In this document: positions 31,380 through 42,555 of the stretch, piece by piece | Layout of the letters: each line of letters begins with the position of its first letter | How positions within the stretch are numbered: the first letter of the stretch is position 1 | The notes under the pieces: model-generated | Seen by the model: only the letters and a program-made list of their open reading frames with translations | What the model was told of the DNA's origin: nothing | Database searches by the model: none | Made by a program: the position numbers and the translations under genes | Source of the DNA: Psococerastis gibbosa | Taxonomy: Eukaryota; Arthropoda; Insecta; Psocodea; Psocidae | DNA: 64,000 bases | Direction of reading: 5' to 3' | Assembly: GCA_963971405.1 (NCBI GenBank) | Contig: OZ020491.1 | Span: 22,314,855 to 22,378,854, forward strand

Positions 31380-31475
31380 AGATTAAATGTAATGTAATGA
31401 TCATAGTAAACTTTGCTTCAAATGTGGCGAGGAAGGCCACAAAAAGGACGAATGCCGACAAGAACCAAGTTGTGG
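31380..31475 (+). pseudogene. Zinc-knuckle (CCHC) fossil of a retroelement
   Basis: The plus strand reads LCFKCGEEGHKKDECRQE, an exact CX2CX4HX4C zinc knuckle as found in gag-type nucleocapsid proteins and some LINE ORF1s. No other domain or terminal repeat is recognisable around it, so the element type is undecided. It is a broken, isolated fragment. Confidence 0.55.
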
Positions 31476-31479
31476 GATG

Positions 31480-33030
31480 CGCTGAGAGAAGAGACATATG
31501 ACTAGCTCTGCCAACCACTGACGAACTAACGATCTAGGCTGCTAGCATACATGGACACATGAAAACACTCCAACTCAAACGTAAATAGGAGCCAGAAATG
31601 GAAAGATCTTATGACTATTGTAAATCATTAATTTGTTATCATAGTTTTGTAGTAGTTTTGAATTCCTTTTCTCTTCTTCTACAAGTATTTTTAATCTTTC
31701 TATACGGTTTCTCTAGTTAATTTAAAAAGAGGAAGACTATCACCGAAACGCGGGAATATAAATATGATAACGTTTCCTCTATAAGAGGGAGGAAAAACTC
31801 CAAAGAAAAATGGGATTCATGAAGGTAATGAAATTCGTATTTCAATATTGGGGAACGAGGCGGTAAGCATCAGCAGTGGAAAGACATGGCCTGATATTTT
31901 CTGATTAAGAAAAAAAATAATGAAAAAATACAAGGTCTCTTGCATACTGAATGAGCAGATAGCTATAGCAGACCTGTAATATAGTGGTAATGTATTTTCA
32001 ACGAAGTCTTTTTTTAAAGAAGAGAATGTCTTAGAATGTGTCAACGTCCCCCTATTCCATATTTTACTTGTTAATTATGTGCTTTTAACTTTTTTGTTCT
32101 ACACTGGAAAACGGGGGAGGTATTTTTCTGGGATATTCTTGCTTTGTACGCTTGTGGAGAGCTCTTGGTAGGCGAGAATAACTTCAATACTCATACATAA
32201 TATAGAATAGCATTTTATTGGCGTAATCTACTGTGTACTGGATATAAGCAAGTTTACAAGTTTTTAATATATAAATATTGTATATCAAATACACATAATT
32301 TCTCCTTCTAGCACGCCATGTTGATCGTTGGGTTTCTAAGTTAGAAAATCTGCTACTAGAATGTGAGATTCAATCATACATAGTAATAATTCACATATAT
32401 TCCGTTAAGAAGGTGGTTTAACATTGAAATTAAGGGCATGCGTGCCCCAAACTACACTTAGGCTCTATGGGGAATTTATACTAATTTCTTTTAGCCCTAG
32501 GAACACGGCAAACATATTAATGTCGCTTCAGATTTCATCAAATCATTCTTATTTAACACATATCTTTGCTGCTACCAATACTGCATTTTTGCAATATAAT
32601 TTTACAGTACCTTGAGGCTCTGTTGGCGAGGACGGCAGAAGTCTCACAGTTAAGTCTTTTGGGGATCCAAAACTTCGAGGCAAAGAATCACTCTAGAACA
32701 AGAAAAAAAAATACATTATATACAATACGTTAGTAATGGATTAAACGATCATTGCAGAGTTAAATTGCAGGGCAACTATATAGTTTCCACTGCAGTGGTA
32801 CCAGGAAATAGGTACCAGGCTAGCTGGATGACCACCCACAGAACATGCAATGAAGCAGAAGAAAGAAAGTAGTTTCCCAATGTATGCAGGAGGTTCTCGT
32901 CACAAACCCACAGTAATTCAGATGCATAACGCAAAATAATAGCTAAAATTTCATTATAAAAAGCAGATTCTTGAAGAAAATGATCGTTTCTGATACAACT
33001 TCTCGTATTGTGTAGTAGTCCTTAAATTTT
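31480..33030. other. No gene seen
   Basis: AT-rich DNA. Around 32205-32225 an ATAGAATAG stretch beside ATTTTATTGGCG could be the tail of a minus-strand LINE like that at 20783, but it is too short to claim. Confidence 0.3.
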
Positions 33031-33300
33031 GATGAACCTTAGGTGATGGCCCATAGGTCCTTTGTCCAATGCTAACGACCCCATGGATTTCGGACAATAT
33101 TTGTAATGTTTCCGTATGAATTTTTGGCCATTGGCAAACTGATATACGTTCTCGATGTCAATCTACACCGGATACAAGCGATAATGGGCAAGCCCAGACA
33201 TGCTTGCCATTGACGCAATGAAACAGGCAAAGCATGACTTAACCAAGTACAGATCAGGGATCCCCTAACCCCCCCTGTATCCGTCCTAGGTACAGATACG
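33031..33300. repeat. Interspersed repeat P, copy 1 (pair with 44885-45115)
   Basis: GCCCATAGGTC, CCCATGGATTTCGGA, CTTGGCAAACTG-like, ATACGTTCTCGATGTCAA and ACAAGCGATAATGG recur in the same order at 44885-45115. The second copy is preceded by a T run, suggesting a minus-strand retroelement 3' end. Class unknown. Confidence 0.65.
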
Positions 33301-33837
33301 AGTCAATGCGTAGTAGTAGCTTGTCTTTGTAAAATATATAATAAGTAATAAACACAGCAGCCCGGTACCGAAAATGGGCGGATTTTTATTCATATAAAGA
33401 TAGAGCATTTAGCCTTTTGACATCCATATTTGATGTCGTCTGTCCCCGTTAACCCTGTCAAATGCTAATGACTTGATTTAGCCGGAAACAAAGACGCTGA
33501 GGGTCTCTCATCCGTTGGGCGGTTCTCAAGAGAGGCTTTGCAACGTCGGTCGAAGGCCAATTACCTTCACTTGGGGTAATTATCGTCCAGGCAAAAGAGA
33601 CCGTCCCGGTGGTGGGAGTGGTTCTTTAGAATTGCCGACAACCCTTCTCTCTTATCCCTCCTTGCACTGACTTTTCATCAGTAGCTATTTGCCTTGTCTT
33701 TAACGCCGTGGTAACTACCTGTGTCAGCAATGTCGCTTGCGACTATGGGCTTCACTTGTGTATTTTGCTTTATTTAGAATTAATTTGGACGGAGAAATGT
33801 GCTTATGGCAGTTCCCACAATCTCAAAACATGTCTGA

Positions 33838-33935
33838 TGTAACTGCAAAGGCTTTCACGGTCGGGGTTGAATGAAGAACCAGTAGACTCCGGGTCCATCA
33901 GCCCAGATTCTACTGATTCTTCAAACATTTCTGAG
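33838..33935. repeat. Interspersed repeat, related to 1900-1990 and 59243-59360
   Basis: ACTGCAAAGGCTTTCACGGT, GAAGAACCAGTAGACTCCGG and CATCAGCCCAGATTCTACTG occur here and, partly inverted, near 1930-2000. The 5' part also matches 59248-59265. Unknown class. Confidence 0.5.
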
Positions 33936-34199
33936 TTTGAGCCATATACTGGTCGAACATTTTCTTGATTTCCTTCTTCGAGTAAAGATATATGCATGTT
34001 GCCTCTGCAGCCTAAGTCATTTAATATATTAACTTATTTACCATACTTATATCACAGAAGGATGCTTTGGATCAGTTTGAGGTACTACATGACGAATGGA
34101 AGGGGGCTAAAAGCTATTGAAGAAGAGAGGCAGCTGCTACCTCATATGAAAAGTAGTAGAGCGTAATGGTAGCAGTTTTAGGGTTTTTCAAGTACACGA

Positions 34200-34395
34200 A
34201 AATCTGGAACAATTGAAAGAACCAATGGAAGAGGGCAGCCAAAGAAAGTAGGTATTCATGGATCAACTGAAGGAGGGCCTAAGGGCTCGAACAAACCAAA
34301 AGCTGAAGAGGAAGGCGCAAGACCGAGAGAGCTTCAGGGTGATAGGCATGAAGTTGCAATGAATTTGATTGTGACCTCAGAAGAAGAAGAATAAA
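34200..34395 (+). mobile_element. LINE ORF2 C-terminal relic with (GAA)n tail
   Basis: The plus strand reads MDQLKEGLRARTNQKLKRKA then QDRESFRVIGMK before a stop, matching the 'D.....L......LK..A.DR..FR' end of RTE/CR1-like ORF2. A GAAGAAGAA tail ends near 34390. The upstream part is out of frame. Confidence 0.65.
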
Positions 34396-35423
34396 TCGAT
34401 AGTACAATTTTGTAAAATTGAAAAAAAAACACGTCTGGACTATCTTCTAGATTGATTTCTTATTTACAAAGGATACCTGAACTATCGCATGCAAACAAGG
34501 ATACAGAAAATGTAGAACAAAGAAACTAGTTTAAAACGAATTTCCCCCATCTCGCTGAGACAGCTCCGTTTTCTGAGTATTGTACGTGTCACTAGAATTT
34601 CTCTCTCATGGGACATCCCTCCTGCCACGTCCTTTTCTCCTCCCACGTCCTCCTGACCGTCCCTCTTCATTACCCGACACACGGAACCTTTCAAGTTGGG
34701 TCCTTCATTTAGCAGCCTTTGTGAAGTTTCTCAATATGAGGTTGAAAGTGGTGTCCCCGCGCGCTGATTTTCTTGCTACTGCTATGCTATGTCACATATC
34801 GTAACCTCTCTCGAGCTTTTGCTTTGATGTCACTTGTTTACGAACCATTTGCATTGTCTAAAATAACAAGGGTTGCTTTCCTATATTATTTTCCTTATTT
34901 TCCAAGAGAAATTGCCACTCTCGCGTGAGAATTAACCGCTAACAGTCCAGAAGATCTTAAGCGGCAAGAGGTCTTTTAAATAGTTTCGTTGTTATTGTAC
35001 ATTAAAACAATTTGACCTTAGTTTTACAATGCAAGATAACAAAATAAAATTGTGAAAATTCAGTGCCTGAACATATAAGTTAAAAAAGACCCCCTAAAAT
35101 TATTCACAATTTCGAACGCATGTTCATTGTATATGCAATCTGTCTTCAAACTCGTATAAAGAAAAAAAAATATGTTTTCCACTTAGCAGTTTATTGAATT
35201 TAAACTCAAAATGAAGGAATTGTCGCATTGGAGCCAATCAGAATCCTATTTTCCGGCAGAGGTGCGTACAAAAAAAAGAGGGGAAATTGTAATTCGAAAA
35301 ATGACTTTTTTTGAAACGCTGACTGACAAGCAGCTAACAAACCGCAAGACTTAAACAAATTTCCTTCAGCGATAAGCAACATATCCCTTCTGATGGAAGA
35401 TATTATTCTCTTTTCCTCCCCCA
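34396..35423. other. No gene seen
   Basis: Open frames at 34482-34694 and 34580-34804 are opposite-strand overlaps of one low-complexity pyrimidine-rich stretch. No support for coding. Confidence 0.3.
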
Positions 35424-36175
35424 CATCCGATGATATGCAAACCGAGTCATTTTTTATATTATTTTTTACTAACGAGTATAGCCGGAAATATGTGAATACT
35501 TTGACTGTACTTAAAATGATTTTTCTTTCAGTTGAGGGGGGGGGGGGATATTTTCTTTGACGGGTTTCTCTTAAGATTTTCTTTTTTTAATGTAATTCAA
35601 TTTTGTCATGTCAACTTTTTTTTAGGTTTTCCAAATTATTTTGATATGATATCAGCATTGGTAATGCATGTATGCTATTTCGATTTTAATTTCTATAATT
35701 AATAATTAGTAAATTAATTTCTATAATCACATCCAATGACATGCAAACTTTTCGGCTGAACTTTAAATGATTTTTCTTTTCTTTCAGTTGAGTTAAGATT
35801 TTATTTATGTAATGTCAACTTTTTTTTAGGTTTTCCAAATTATTTTGATATGATATCAGCATTGGTAAGGCATTTATGCTATTTCGATTTTAATTTCTAT
35901 AATTAATAACTAATTAATTAATTTCTATAATCACATCCAATGGCATGCAAACTTTTCGGCTGTACTTTAAATGATTTTTCTTTCAGTTGAGGGGGGGATA
36001 TTTTTTTGTCGGGTTTTTCTTAAGATTTTCTTTTTTTAATGTCATTCAATTTTGTCATGTCAACTATTTTTTTGGTTTCCAAATTAGCATCTGCTGTTGA
36101 TGTGATACCAGCATTAGTATAAGGTATGTAGGCCTATGCTATTTCGATTTCAATTTCTATAATTGCCTTCCCGCC
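35424..36175. repeat. Three-unit tandem repeat of about 200-300 bases
   Basis: Three successive copies start near 35424, 35735 and 35938. Each contains ATGCAAAC, ATGATTTTTCTTTCAGTTGA, TTTTTAGGTTTTCCAAATTA, GATATGATATCAGCATTGGT and CTATTTCGATTT. Unit 2 lacks the G-run and TCGGGTTT segment. A partial fourth copy lies at 37108-37165. Each unit keeps a TTTCTTTCAG acceptor-like motif. No coding frame. Confidence 0.75.
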
Positions 36176-36249
36176 TAAAATATTTTTTTGAATTTCTAAG
36201 GCCTCTTTGCCACGGCCGCTATGACTGACGTTGGCTGCTGTTGATATGA

Positions 36250-36530
36250 TAACAGTCCTTTTTGCTTTCCAATTTATACGTAGTATAAGGAAAGCTTTGT
36301 GACGGTCGAAATTTTCGATTACACGTTTTAAGGTCCCAGGAACCAAAAAAGTGGTTTTTAGGAAATGTCTGTCTGTCTGCCTGTCGTTCTGTCTGTCTGT
36401 CTGTGCGTCGATTTCCAGGCAAACTACTCGGTCGATTTTGATAAAATTCGGCATGTAGGTTCACAATAATCATACCTCGGTACGTTTTTTTTATTTGGGG
36501 AGGTTTATTCTCAAAAAACTCCAAAAAAAC
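36250..36530. repeat. Interspersed repeat Q with CTGT microsatellite, copy 1
   Basis: AAGGAAAGCTTTGTGA, TCGAAATTTTCGATTACACG and GGCATGTAGGTTCACAA recur at 42556-42680. Only this copy has the (CTGT)n stretch (36366-36402) and GGTCGATTTTGATAAAATT block. Class unknown. Confidence 0.6.
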
Positions 36531-37644
36531 ATGTAAAAAAATTATTTCTCAAAAACGGCTCCAATGATTTCTTTTAAATTCACATATATTGCAGTTGTTA
36601 ATTATGTTGATAAAATACGGTGGGTCGCTTGCCCCTTAATAGTTTGCTTCTGGGGGTAAAAAAATAAAAATAACTAAATTTTAATGAAAAATGAAAATGA
36701 AAAAATAATTTTTCTGCGAAACCTTTCTATAGATGATTTCTGGTATGTTTTAGGTGTTAAATAATATATATATATATAAATAAATAACCAAATTGGACAG
36801 GTTGCTTTCCCAGAAAAGTATTTGGTTTTGTACAGAAGAATGTTTTTTTGAAAAAATGATAGAAAATTCACGCTCAATAGCACTGCGTACCCTGCCAGTA
36901 TTGCTGTGTGTTAATTTGTTGGTCTGACCTATCTAGAATTTACCTCACCTCCAGTGACGTCAGGTGGACACCCCCCCCCCCCCCCCGAGATATCCGAAAT
37001 TTAACCGTAGGAAAATTATTTACCATTAAATTACTCATTTTCTCTATCTACTAATTTTGATAAATTGGAAAGCATGTTCGAGTAAACTCGGACCGGTTCT
37101 TTCTATTGGTAATGCCTTTGTAAGGTATGTATGCTATTTCGATTTCAATTGCCTTCCCGCCAAAAAAAAATTTTCATCATCTCTACATTATTCTACTAGG
37201 CCTACCTGTCCACTTCCCTCATTTGATATATCCTTAAATATAGGCAACTGTATACTACTAGTTGTTAATTTAATATGCGTGTAATTGGTGAGTTTACGAC
37301 GTGAAGAAATGGGATTAGCATTTTAGGGGTGGTTGTGCACTTATTAGCAGCACCTTAATAACGAGGGTGTAATCTTGGCTGACAGTAGGAGAAAATCTCG
37401 ATGTGGCTGGTCGTAAAACGAACCTTTACGGCCGTGTAATACGGCGCCCCCGAGATCACAGGTCTATTCTATCCCCATTTACAAATCTTCATGCTGATAT
37501 CCTCTCGTTTATTTTCTTGCATCTATTATTTCCCTAAAAGATCGGGAAGGTATCGGATGAAAATCACTTCCTACGTGTACTCATCTACACTTATTGGCCA
37601 CTCACGCTTTCTTTATTGAGATGTGGTTTTAATATACTTTAAAT
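36531..37644. other. No gene seen
   Basis: Includes a C run (36971-36986) preceded by CAGTGACGTCAGGTGG, which could be an isolated hAT-like left end, and the partial tandem-repeat copy at 37108-37165. Confidence 0.35.
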
Positions 37645-37765
37645 CGTCTTCTTCTTCTGGCTCTATAGCGCTTGACGAGCTTTGGTCTGCTCGACATCAC
37701 TCCTCCAGTTATCTCGGGTTTGAACAACGCTCCACCATCTACGGACTCCCTACCCCGAAGGCGGA
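37645..37765 (-). mobile_element. LINE ORF2 C-terminal relic (RTE-like)
   Basis: The minus strand matches 27650-27775: GGAGTCCGTAGATGGTGGAG, GAGATAACTGGAGGAGTGAT and a GAAGAAGAAG tail. 5'-truncated and out of frame. Confidence 0.65.
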
Positions 37766-37866
37766 GTAACTCAATGAAGAGCCAACGGCATAAGAATGCA
37801 GAAGACAACGGGAAACCACTGCATTGCAATTCCCTAGTATAGTCGAAGTCCATTCGATACTCTTCA

Positions 37867-38562
37867 TCAGGGGTTCCCAAACCTTTTTTTTTTCCGTGGA
37901 CCACTAGATAATACTCTATGATTTTTCACCATGGTTGTGACAGGAAAATCGTTAAATTCTTTCAATTAGTTAGTGCCTACAATTACGTGCTGGTGCTAAT
38001 ATTAATTGATTAAATGTTTCGGACTGGTATAGGTATGGTTTAGTGCCAAGACTTACTGTATTTTATTTCAAATTTCCAAAAACTCAGGTTTTTATTGTCT
38101 TGGGCGGCCATTCTACTTGTCAATTTTTCTTCAATTTTGATTATGTCATTGAGGGAAATATCATCAATAATAGACCATTTTTGTTTTCAATTTTTAAGTT
38201 TGCACTCCGTGTTTCTTTTAATTTTATAATCTACAAGAAATGTTATGATTTAATTAATGAAATAATTCGTTTGTTCTCAAGAAATTACAATTATTTATAA
38301 TCTCCAGACGACGCTATTGTTCAATTTTAGTTTTTTATTGTTCGCAAAGCGTGATTTTTATTGATTATTACTCTATGATTATTGATCAATTTTAACATGC
38401 GGGAGTTAAAATGGACAATGACATAGAGTAAAGAAAAAATTTAAACAATTATTGACGGAAAATTGACAAGCCGGCTTTTTTCTTACTTGCCCGTGGCCCG
38501 TGAACCACTTCGTGTAAATCTGTTGACCTCTGGTGGGCCATGAACCACAGGTTGGGAACATC
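37867..38562. mobile_element. Probable hAT-like element holding repeat R
   Basis: The left end CAGGGGTTCCCAAACC followed by a T run and CCGTGGACCAC is a classic hAT (Charlie-type) terminus. A complementary block, GTGGGCCATGAACCACAGG then TTGGGAAC, lies at 38532-38558. No 8-bp duplication is readable, so the right border is uncertain. The interior (38085-38470) is repeat R in reverse orientation. No transposase frame. Confidence 0.5.
38085..38470 (-). repeat. Unclassified interspersed repeat R, copy 2 (inverted)
   Basis: Reverse complement of the order seen at 14036-14460: TTGTCAATTTTTCTTCAATT, ATAATCTACAAGAAATGTTA, CGTTTGTTCTCAAGAAAT and TTACTCTATGATTATTGATC. A stretch equivalent to about 14290-14350 is shortened. 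Confidence 0.6.
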
Positions 38563-38671
38563 CCGTGGTTGGAGACCGTTATCAATATGGCTGCTAGTGT
38601 AGCCTACACAAGATAAGTACGCAATTTGGTGGGGAAAGCCAGAGATAAGTGTATCCTGCACAAGCTAAGTA

Positions 38672-38971
38672 CAGAGTTTTCGACCGGGTCCAGGTATCTG
38701 CTCTGCTATGCTGCAATGTGTAAGACTTCGATATTTTTTGCGTTGGTACTTATCTCTGATAGTTGGCTTATGGTTAACGGGTGCCTCGTACGGCAAATTA
38801 TGGTACCCGCCGCTCCAGTTAATGTATTTCTATGGTTGGGAACCCCAGCTCTACACACTTGACTTCCTTTTGGGGAGTCCGAAGTACGGTATCTACGTTT
38901 ATACGATTGCCATGATAATTGTCAATCTTCGAGAGAAGTGGCATTCGAAGAAGAAGAAACAAGAAGCTTAA
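38672..38971 (+). CDS. Possible host exon: small membrane-protein-like reading frame
   Basis: The frame is open from 38672 to a stop at 38971; the first Met is at 38708 (87 aa). The peptide has hydrophobic segments at about residues 8-25 (RYFLRWYLSLIVGLWLTG) and 60-73 (YGIYVYTIAMIIVN), an aromatic-rich middle (WYPPLQLMYFYGWEPQL), and a very basic end (REKWHSKKKKQEA) that could be a cytosolic ER-type tail. The composition is far more protein-like than the surrounding frames. I do not recognise the family. No clear splice acceptor precedes it, and it may be chance or a transposon fragment. Confidence 0.3.
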   Translation, partial: QSFRPGPGICSAMLQCVRLRYFLRWYLSLIVGLWLTGASYGKLWYPPLQLMYFYGWEPQLYTLDFLLGSPKYGIYVYTIAMIIVNLREKWHSKKKKQEA

Positions 38972-39797
38972 GTTGATTTTGCGAGAATTTGTAAGTCAAC
39001 CAACAATTTATGGATGTAAACGATATAAAAGATGTAAATATACAAACTCAACATTGCTACGAACTTTGTGCCTTCAGACAGTAAAAGCCAAGCCAATTTT
39101 AAGGATTAACAAATATAATCATGAAATTGAGATACAAAATGAGAAAATCTCATTGGTAGGTCATAAAACAAGAGCTTATGGTGCCCCGGAGATGGTATAT
39201 GCCCGTTAACGCGCTTCTTGATGGTAATTTCGAGCCTTCGGTGGGTGACCACTCCTTTTTATTTTAATGGGGTGCTTGGGGAGTGGATTATTCCCACTAA
39301 TTATGGGCATCCTTGCGACCTTTTTACATTTTCACCTCATTTTCATCCCTTCCCCTCCCCAATTAACTTTCACCTGTTGTTCTACCTGTCATTTCCGACT
39401 AATTAAGGTTCGTAATTTAAACATTTTATCGTGATAATTAATTGACGGTAATTAATTATAGAAATCTAAATTATTTCTAAATTTTGTGGTTTCAGCGATC
39501 GTCTGAACTCATGGTATTTTTTATTAAAATTTACATTGTCATTAAATTATCATAACACAGTATGTGCTAATGATATTTTACTTTTGAGAAGCTCGTCATT
39601 ATATCTTTCTTTCCCAACCATTGGATGACGGACCAAAATGTTATCAAACATTTAAGTTATTCCACAGATGTTGGTGTCTGTATTTTATATATTGGAACAT
39701 TTAAACCTAAAACAATCAATAACTATCTAAAACAACCCAGAATATCTATTACAAATTCTGACTAATTTTACAAAAATTAACTTTTTCCCTTCTCTTG
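38972..39797. other. No gene seen
   Basis: If 38672-38971 is an exon this could be its 3' UTR, but no obvious polyadenylation signal pattern decides it. The 39218-39406 frame has no features. Confidence 0.3.
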
Positions 39798-39936
39798 TTA
39801 AGAGTGTACAGCCCGTAGGCAGCCCGAAATTTAATATTTTTTATTTTTTATTTAATAACTAAGCATGTTATTAAATAAAAAGATAAAAAGTATTAAATTT
39901 CGGGTTGCCGCTTTCCTACGGGCTGTACACTCTTAA
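39798..39936. mobile_element. piggyBac-like MITE with TTAA ends
   Basis: TTAA at 39798-39801 and 39933-39936 flanks exact inverted ends GAGTGTACAGCCCGTAGG. The interior palindrome includes GCAGCCCGAAATTTAATA and its partner. A duplicated TTAA is the hallmark of piggyBac insertion. At 139 bp it is non-coding. The larger relative at 61433-61818 has the same ends. Confidence 0.85.
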
Positions 39937-41688
39937 TGTTTATAGCCTATTTAGTTTATCTAAGTATATTTAGCTAAACGTCGTGAGGGATATTTTTTTC
40001 CAATTCGAGGTTATGCATTGATTTGCTAAATTTTAAGTCCGCATCGTCTCATAAGTTAACATAAAATACAATTTTAAGACAACAGAAAGCTAAAAACAGT
40101 ACCTCGTGTATTGGATGTGCAATAGGTTTTTTCTGCAAAAGTAGAGAAAAGTCACTTACAAGTTACGGTACGTTGTTTTGCATAGCATAGTCAGTGACAT
40201 AATGTGTCATATGCAGTATTTTATTCAAATTGCTTTAAACAGTATGATAGTTGTATAGTTACAATGTACATTACACACAAACATTTATTGAATAGCTGAA
40301 TTGAATTGAACTGGATTGGACTGAATTGAATTATTTAATTGAGAAGTGAGACTTATACGAACATGAGTTGTAGTGAGATAGGTAGTGCCAAACATACGAA
40401 ATATGATCGAATAATATAATTGTGCACTTGCGCCTTATGATACTTATTCTAATCCATTAGACCCATCAATAGATTCACAATAAATTTAGAATTAATAAAT
40501 AATAATAAAATAATAATAAAATTTAAATCAAATTCCCATGCCTACCTTACGTCCTATGGGCCTTGTATTCGAAAATGGTGAATGTGCGGAGGTCAAAACC
40601 CGAACATTCAAAAGGACCTCTTGGGGGCAAATTGGGGGGACTCCTTCTAAATCGCACATAATTGGTGCTGCAAAGGCTGAATCTGACGATGTTCCTTGAG
40701 ATATAACAGGGGACCAGGGGGTGAAAGAGGTTGACAGAACGCCCATTGAGGGCTTTGTACGAGCTCATACATCATTTGCCACACCTACAGCAGCCTTATC
40801 CTGCGACCTCCTTTGTTGGAACACCCCTCTTATACAATTTCCCACCAAGAAAATGTGGCGGTCCCATCCAAAAAGTTTTTCGTATTAATAAATTAACTTG
40901 AAAACGCACCAGAAAATAAAATAATCTAGTTTTGGACTTAATTTTATACCTGTTAAGCGACATTTTTTATACTAAATTATTTGATTCAGGTCCTTAGAAA
41001 ACTTCAAGAAATTTCATCCTTATAGTGCTACCAATACTGCGAGGGAGTATGAAATTTTCCTCGGCAGCGTTCTCTTGTATGTCGATTTCTCCTGTAGTAT
41101 TCCAGTGAAGAGCATCTTCAAGTGTGCTTGAATCGGCGGCCGGACGTGATTTCTGGAGAATTTGACCTCAAAATTATTTCATATTTCCGTGCTCTGCCAT
41201 CACCTCGGATGTTTTCCTTTTGCATTTAATTTTATAATTGTCAGTTTGCTACGTTACTGTGACTGTGTTCTTATTAGCTACAGGCGTTCTGTGAAAATTG
41301 CAGGTGAAGTATCGAAATTACACGCGAAATTTCCTTAAAACATGCCTTCTTTTCCTAATACATTTTTTAATGAAACAACTAACGTTGGTTTCCAGTTGAA
41401 CACCACTTGCAAGGAAAAGGAAATAAAAAATTTTATGATGCCAATAATAATAGAAAACATCACTGTAAAAAGGAAAAAACTAATGAAGGGGAAAATGAAA
41501 AACACCGTTATATGCAAAGGTTTCCTTTAAAAATGAAAAAAAAACAAAGGGAAAGAAAGTGGAATTAAAACGCGTTATGAAATTTTTGCCTTTTTATTCT
41601 TTGAAAAGCCTGAGGACTACGCCCCCAAATTCTATCGTACTTGAATGTTTCGTTTTCCCTGAAATGTTTGCAAACCCCTTATGGCCTA
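39937..41688. other. No gene supported
   Basis: A (TGAAT)n-like tract at 40296-40335 is followed on the minus strand by two overlapping frames (40528-40768). One begins MGVLSTSFTPWSPVIS and is not AT-biased, but matches no LINE motif I recognise. A G-rich patch and AT-rich filler make up the rest. Confidence 0.3.
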
Positions 41689-41700
41689 GCTAGTAGTTGC

Positions 41701-41842
41701 TTTCAATTTTAGAAACATCCAGCCCAACAATATATTTTGCTCTTCATAATTTTTTAAAAAAAAACAGTAAAAAAGCTATTTAAGACTGCCGCACATTAGT
41801 GGCTGAATGGCTCCCCATCGCCGACGCCAAAAAAAAAAAAAA
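41701..41842 (+). mobile_element. 142-bp poly(A) retroposon with 12-bp TSD
   Basis: Flanked by identical GCTAGTAGTTGC at 41689-41700 and 41843-41854, and ending in A14. These are the exact marks of LINE-mediated retrotransposition. The inserted body (to CATCGCCGACGCC) has no coding sequence and matches nothing else in the window, so it is the 3' end of an unseen LINE or a processed transcript. Confidence 0.85.
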
Positions 41843-42006
41843 GCTAGTAGTTGCAGTTTGCCTCTCTTAACTCATTAATACCTACGCGTGTTAGGTTAGG
41901 GGTACTGAAGTACTTTAAACTTTTAATAAAAATGGTAACGGTCAGGGAGTATAGAAACGAAATAAAAAAGTAACTAAATAAACATGATTTGAAACGGAAG
42001 TTGCGT

Positions 42007-42516
42007 TTAAGAGGATATGCTACTTAAAACATTGGCACCACAAAATTATATATTTTTCATTTTGTATTTTATTAACTGAACAAGTTATTAAATATTTGTA
42101 TGATCAATGTTGTAGAAGACTACTTCGGTTATTTTTGCTTTTCGGATCCGTAGTTTTTCTAGAAATTCTATTTTACGCGATATTTTAGTCCTCAATGGTT
42201 TTTATGAAAGAACTAAGGTACCAAAAATGTAATATTTCTAAAACTTACATGAGGCAAATCCTTAATAACTAGCGTTGTTAAATAAAATGAAAAGTCAATA
42301 AAAACAACAAGTTTTGGGGTGCTCATTTTTTACGTACGTGGAAACCCCGCCTAAGTCTTAAATGTCTGCTACCACGTCACCGTTTTTGTAAATAGCCCTA
42401 GCCGGTCGGTGGAATGGGCGCATTAGAAGAAATAAGCTTACTCATATACATTTTGCTATGTGATATTTATGTGGCCGTGATATGGTGCTAATTTTTTACG
42501 TAGCATGTCCTCTTAA
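42007..42516. mobile_element. piggyBac-like MITE with TTAA ends, carrying a nested MITE
   Basis: TTAA lies at 42007-42010 and 42513-42516, with inverted ends GAGGATATGCTAC / GTAGCATGTCCTC extending about 38 bases with mismatches. The interior shares CAAGTTATTAAA, TGTTGTAGAAGACTACTTC and GATTTTACGCG-like blocks with 61433-61818 although the tips differ, so the two families exchanged ends or diverged. It is interrupted by part of a Tourist composite (42337-42424). Confidence 0.8.
42337..42424. mobile_element. Fragment of the Tourist-in-Tourist composite
   Basis: Carries GTGGAAACCCCGCCTAAGTC joined to AATGTCTGCTACCACGTCAC and ends GCCGGTCGGTGGAATGGGCG. The same junction between two MITE types occurs at 62700-62784, so this is a copy of the composite, not an independent nesting. 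Confidence 0.75.
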
Positions 42517-42555
42517 TACTATCCTATTAATACGTTATTGCTTTCCTATATTTGT

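Noticed and set aside
38827-38849. GGTTGGGAACCCCAG as a possible hAT right end with a partial 8-bp match (CTCTACAC versus CTCTTCAT)
   Set aside because: It lies inside the membrane-protein-like frame, the duplication match is poor, and a better complementary block exists at 38532-38558.
40528-40768. Two overlapping minus-strand frames with near-normal amino-acid composition
   Set aside because: No motif, no conserved partner, and two frames compete over the same bases; kept only as a note.
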